Program-made: the position numbers and the translations under genes
Notes under the pieces: model-generated
The model's input: only the letters and a program-made list of their open reading frames with translations
Told to the model about the DNA's origin: nothing
Databases searched by the model: none
Origin: an uncultured Alphaproteobacteria bacterium
GTDB taxonomy: Bacteria > Pseudomonadota > Alphaproteobacteria > CAAHEQ01 > UBA3637
Length of the DNA: 8,880 nt
Reading direction: 5' to 3'
Assembly (NCBI GenBank): GCA_944391545.1
Contig: CALXTZ010000054.1
Coordinates: 1-8,880, forward strand
Part shown: positions 6,723 through 8,880 of the stretch, piece by piece
Position numbering within the stretch: the stretch's first letter is position 1
Layout of the letters: each line of letters begins with the position of its first letter

Positions 6723-7326
6723 GATTTTGTCCTATTTCTTTTAACGACAGGCGGATCACATCCGATACATTTGCCTGCGGGTTAGATTTTAAAACCGTTC
6801 CGACAACCATACCGGCTTCGCTGCGGCCGTAACCCAAATTCACCAACGCCGAAACAGCTTCATTCATCACGCCCGAACCGGCTGCCCCCGCCGACACCGG
6901 CATGTCATCCGATACGCCGCCGATCATACCGGCTTTGCCCTTTAACTCCGTCACGATCCGAACGGCCAGCTTCGGGCCGACACCGCCGGCACGTGTTAAA
7001 GCCTTTGAATCGCCCGTTGCCAGCGCCAAGCTTAAATCATTCGGCGTCAAGACCGATAAAATCGCCAATCCGACTTTCGCCCCAACACCCTGCACATTGG
7101 TTAATATTGAAAACCATTCTTTTTCGGCCGCATCCGCAAATCCGAATAAGTGAATATGATCTTCACGCACCTGCGTTTCGATCCATAAGCTCATCTGCAT
7201 GCCTTTGGCGGAGCATTTAGACAATGTTTGTCCGGAACAAAACACGCGGTATCCCACGCCGTTCACGTCCAAAATCAAAAAGCCGTCGCCAACCCAATCC
7301 ACCACACCGGTTAATTTTGCAATCAT
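6715..7326 (-). CDS. ruvA: RuvA, Holliday-junction binding protein
   Basis: The 203-residue protein has the three RuvA domains. The N-terminal OB fold (1-63) starts MIAKLTGVV and contains the VREDHIHLFGF stretch at 53-63. Two helix-hairpin-helix motifs follow, NVQGVGAKVGLAIL (77-90) and AGGVGPKLAVRIVTELKG (113-130). After a flexible linker, domain III (about 153-199) contacts RuvB. RuvA tetramers hold the junction in a square-planar form. The ATG at 7324-7326 has a strong AAGGAAG ribosome site. The usual upstream partner ruvC is not present in the window; an ankyrin-like gene lies there instead. Confidence 0.98.
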   Translation of the reverse strand: MIAKLTGVVDWVGDGFLILDVNGVGYRVFCSGQTLSKCSAKGMQMSLWIETQVREDHIHLFGFADAAEKEWFSILTNVQGVGAKVGLAILSVLTPNDLSLALATGDSKALTRAGGVGPKLAVRIVTELKGKAGMIGGVSDDMPVSAGAAGSGVMNEAVSALVNLGYGRSEAGMVVGTVLKSNPQANVSDVIRLSLKEIGQNHG

Positions 7327-7355
7327 GTTTCTTCCTTTTAAACAGGTATGGAATC

Positions 7356-7383
7356 ATCATACGCATTTTTCAAAAAAAAGCAA
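7356..7383 (-). promoter_or_regulatory. Candidate sigma-70 promoter for the ruvA-tol gene block
   Basis: On the minus strand a -10-like TATGAT (7356-7361, 5 of 6 to consensus) lies 16 bp after a weak -35-like TTGCTT (7378-7383). A T-tract and A-tract fill the spacer. Transcription would start about 23 nt before the ruvA ATG and include its ribosome site. It lies in the only gap of more than 20 bp between the ankyrin-like gene and ruvA. The -35 match is poor, so this is tentative. Confidence 0.4.
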
Positions 7384-7402
7384 AGAAAAGAAACAATATT
7401 TG

Positions 7403-8434
7403 TTATTCGTTTTTAGAACATCTATCCCGAATGACAGCCGTGTTCAGTACATGTTGTTTAGTTAAAGAACGTTCGCACGTCTTGGCTTTAGTCAGAAAAG
7501 CTGTCGTTTCTTTTTGAGAAAGAGATTGTTTGATTTTTTTAATCCGAACGGTTTTTGTTTGCGTGTAGAGTGGTTGGTTTAAGAATCTTGCCATGCGTCG
7601 AATCAATCGCCGGAAATGTGATTTTTGATGCGCAGCCCGATGACGTAAATATTCCTGTTGGCGATATTGTCTTAATGAAGCAACTTCATCCGTCACTTGC
7701 AGCCATTTTTCCGTAAAACGAGTTTCGTCACTCTGAGCTACTTGGGCAAATGCTTTTTCAGAAACAAGAAAAACATCGCCATAAGCATACAGATAATCTA
7801 TAACTAACGGATTTTCTTGATAAACCGCCCTCAGAAATAACGGGACAAGTGTTTCTCCGCAACCGGCGGCCAAGCATTTTCTCATTTCTTTTTTCGTTTG
7901 TAACAAAAATCGATATTGCTGACGTCTCATAACATTTTTAGAACAAAATGCAGCCACGCATTCTTTTAACTGTGCCTGAAACGGAGGAATAACAATGTGA
8001 TTTTTCTTGTTTTCCCGTCGTTTTTTTGCACAAAACATCGAAAGGTTGCGGCAATATTGGCGCGCTTTTCCTGCTTGAAAAGCTCGATAAAACGCCCCCC
8101 ATTTAGCCTTGATTGACATTCGGCAATAAAGAGCGTGCGATAAGTTATCATGTCCATAAAGGACACTGTAATATAACAAAGACGGATAAGAGCTCACTAA
8201 ACCGCCTCTGGCGACAAAAACTGAAAGCATGGCCTCATTGCCGGCTATCGCCGCTTGCTCAATGGGCATGAGACCGATTTTATTCAGGCATGTAAATGAA
8301 GCTCCATTTCGAATTAAATCATCTACTTTAGCAAACGGAGGCCATCGCATTTGTTTGCCAGACAAACAGCACAATCGAATGAGAGCCTCCTGCACCTTTT
8401 GTTCTTCAGCCTTTTTGGGACATTCGTTTGTCAT
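7403..8434 (-). CDS. Ankyrin-like repeat protein with basic C-terminus, function unknown
   Basis: The 343-residue product has no signal peptide or clear membrane segment. Residues 37-80 read like an ankyrin repeat: a LIRNGASFTC turn, then GLMPIEQAAIAGNEAMLSVF and a closing ARGG. A degraded second unit may follow at 84-102 and a third around 196-222 (LVPLFLRAVYQENPLVIDYLY). The rest is rich in Lys, Arg and Gln with 13 cysteines. Residues 255-310 are strongly basic (including RRLIRRMARF). The start at 8432-8434 has AAGGAAC as ribosome site. Ankyrin proteins of bacteria often bind other proteins, and in host-associated species some are secreted effectors; that role here is only a possibility. 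Wobble bases look more AT-rich than in the tol genes. It sits between the cysteine-rich gene and ruvA and has its own candidate promoter. Confidence 0.8.
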   Translation of the reverse strand: MTNECPKKAEEQKVQEALIRLCCLSGKQMRWPPFAKVDDLIRNGASFTCLNKIGLMPIEQAAIAGNEAMLSVFVARGGLVSSYPSLLYYSVLYGHDNLSHALYCRMSIKAKWGAFYRAFQAGKARQYCRNLSMFCAKKRRENKKNHIVIPPFQAQLKECVAAFCSKNVMRRQQYRFLLQTKKEMRKCLAAGCGETLVPLFLRAVYQENPLVIDYLYAYGDVFLVSEKAFAQVAQSDETRFTEKWLQVTDEVASLRQYRQQEYLRHRAAHQKSHFRRLIRRMARFLNQPLYTQTKTVRIKKIKQSLSQKETTAFLTKAKTCERSLTKQHVLNTAVIRDRCSKNE

Positions 8435-8455
8435 AAAAAGTTCCTTTTTAAGGAT

Positions 8456-8484
8456 AGTCTAACACACTTTTGTCCAAAAAACAA
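8456..8484 (-). promoter_or_regulatory. Candidate promoter of the ankyrin-like gene
   Basis: TTGTTT (8479-8484) and TAGACT (8456-8461) on the minus strand are 17 bp apart, just after the upstream terminator. A start about 15 nt before the ATG would keep the ribosome site in the transcript. Both hexamers are imperfect (3 and 4 of 6), so the support is mainly positional: the gene needs a promoter between the terminator and its start. Confidence 0.35.
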
Positions 8485-8490
8485 TCTGTT

Positions 8491-8515
8491 AAAAAAGGAG
8501 CCGTTTGGCTCCTTT
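8491..8515 (-). terminator. Intrinsic terminator of the cysteine-rich gene
   Basis: A perfect 9-bp stem (8494-8502 with 8507-8515, core GGAGCC/GGCTCC) and a 4-nt loop are followed on the minus strand by a run of six Ts (8496-8491, the first three within the stem). It begins 2 nt after the stop codon of the cysteine-rich gene. This is a strong rho-independent terminator that separates that gene from the ankyrin-like gene. Confidence 0.9.
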
Positions 8516-8517
8516 AT

Positions 8518-8880
8518 TTACATGTTACAGTATCTTCCACTACACCTATTTCCATTTTTATCGAAATACTCGCAATAATAAATAGAACGTCCATGCATGC
8601 TTGTTCCAATTTCATCCAAGATCATCCAACTTGATGTACAGCTATTACCCCAACCATCTTCATAGCCTGTCCCGCTGTAGGATTCATTTATCTCGGTACA
8701 CCGATTATTGCAAAAAGCTGTATGGGAAACACAAACACCCGCATCACAACACTCATCCTCTTGACAATCTTCCCAAGTGGAACATGTTGTCACCTCTTTA
8801 CACACGGCACATCCGTTTTCGTCTACTTCAGTTTCACAGTTGACAGAAGTTAATTCAGGACAACAGTTACCATCATTACC
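8518..8880 (-). CDS. Cysteine-rich protein of unknown function, C-terminal part
   Basis: The frame is open from the right edge to the TAA at 8518-8520, giving the last 120 residues; the true start lies outside. A GTG at 8803-8805 could be read as a start, but the same cysteine pattern continues upstream of it, so it is taken as internal. Sixteen of 120 residues are Cys, with pairs CC at 6-7 and 44-45 and spacings such as DENGCAVC (20-27) and CSTWEDCQEDECCDAGVC (33-50). Residues 65-105 are rich in Gly, Ser, Tyr and Trp and hold few cysteines. The pattern resembles small disulfide-rich extracellular modules of eukaryotic type, and DxxGCxxC recalls antistasin-like spacing, but I cannot assign a family. 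Export is likely given the disulfide potential, but the leader is not visible. The gene ends at a strong terminator. Confidence 0.7.
   Translation of the reverse strand, partial: GNDGNCCPELTSVNCETEVDENGCAVCKEVTTCSTWEDCQEDECCDAGVCVSHTAFCNNRCTEINESYSGTGYEDGWGNSCTSSWMILDEIGTSMHGRSIYYCEYFDKNGNRCSGRYCNM

Noticed and set aside
7388..7402. Possible terminator after the ankyrin-like gene
   Set aside because: An AACAA/TTGTT 5-bp stem with a 3-nt loop lies near T-rich sequence, but it is too weak to call.
1..8880. CRISPR arrays, insertion sequences, tRNA or rRNA genes
   Set aside because: No regular spaced direct repeats, terminal inverted repeats with a transposase, tRNA cloverleaf or rRNA-like sequence was seen on either strand.

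Overview
The window carries one continuous block of minus-strand genes, with no convincing gene on the plus strand. In transcription order (right to left) it reads: a truncated cysteine-rich protein, an ankyrin-like protein, ruvA, ruvB, ybgC, tolQ, tolR, tolA, tolB, a Thr/Glu-rich lipoprotein, a 44-residue lipoprotein, pal, and the 5' end of cpoB (ybgF). The order ruvAB-ybgC-tolQRAB-pal-cpoB and the protein sequences point to an alphaproteobacterium. The moderate base composition, the ankyrin-like gene and the cysteine-rich gene suggest an uncultured, possibly host-associated lineage; this placement is inference.

Right end (about 7400-8880), accessory: the C-terminal 120 residues of a protein with 16 cysteines end at a clear intrinsic terminator. 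Next comes a 343-residue, cysteine-containing, strongly basic-tailed protein with a recognisable ankyrin-type repeat. These genes lie where ruvC usually precedes ruvA, and no ruvC is visible here.

Middle (about 3240-7330), core: ruvA and ruvB overlap by 8 bp. ruvB, ybgC, tolQ, tolR and tolA follow with gaps of 0 to 3 bp, so they look like one translationally coupled operon. RuvAB is the Holliday-junction branch-migration motor. YbgC is a hotdog acyl-CoA thioesterase. TolQ and TolR form the proton-driven motor that energises TolA, which reaches across the periplasm.

Left end (1-3240): tolB (periplasmic beta-propeller) is followed by two extra lipoprotein genes before pal. One has a long Thr/Gln/Glu-rich tail. 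The other is only 44 residues, and its leader closely resembles that of Pal. Pal anchors the system to the outer membrane and peptidoglycan. A perfect 13-bp hairpin with a T-run lies between pal and cpoB, so cpoB is probably attenuated relative to the upstream genes. The core Tol-Pal and RuvAB genes look ordinary and intact. The novelty, if any, is in the two tolB-pal lipoproteins and in the accessory pair upstream of ruvA.
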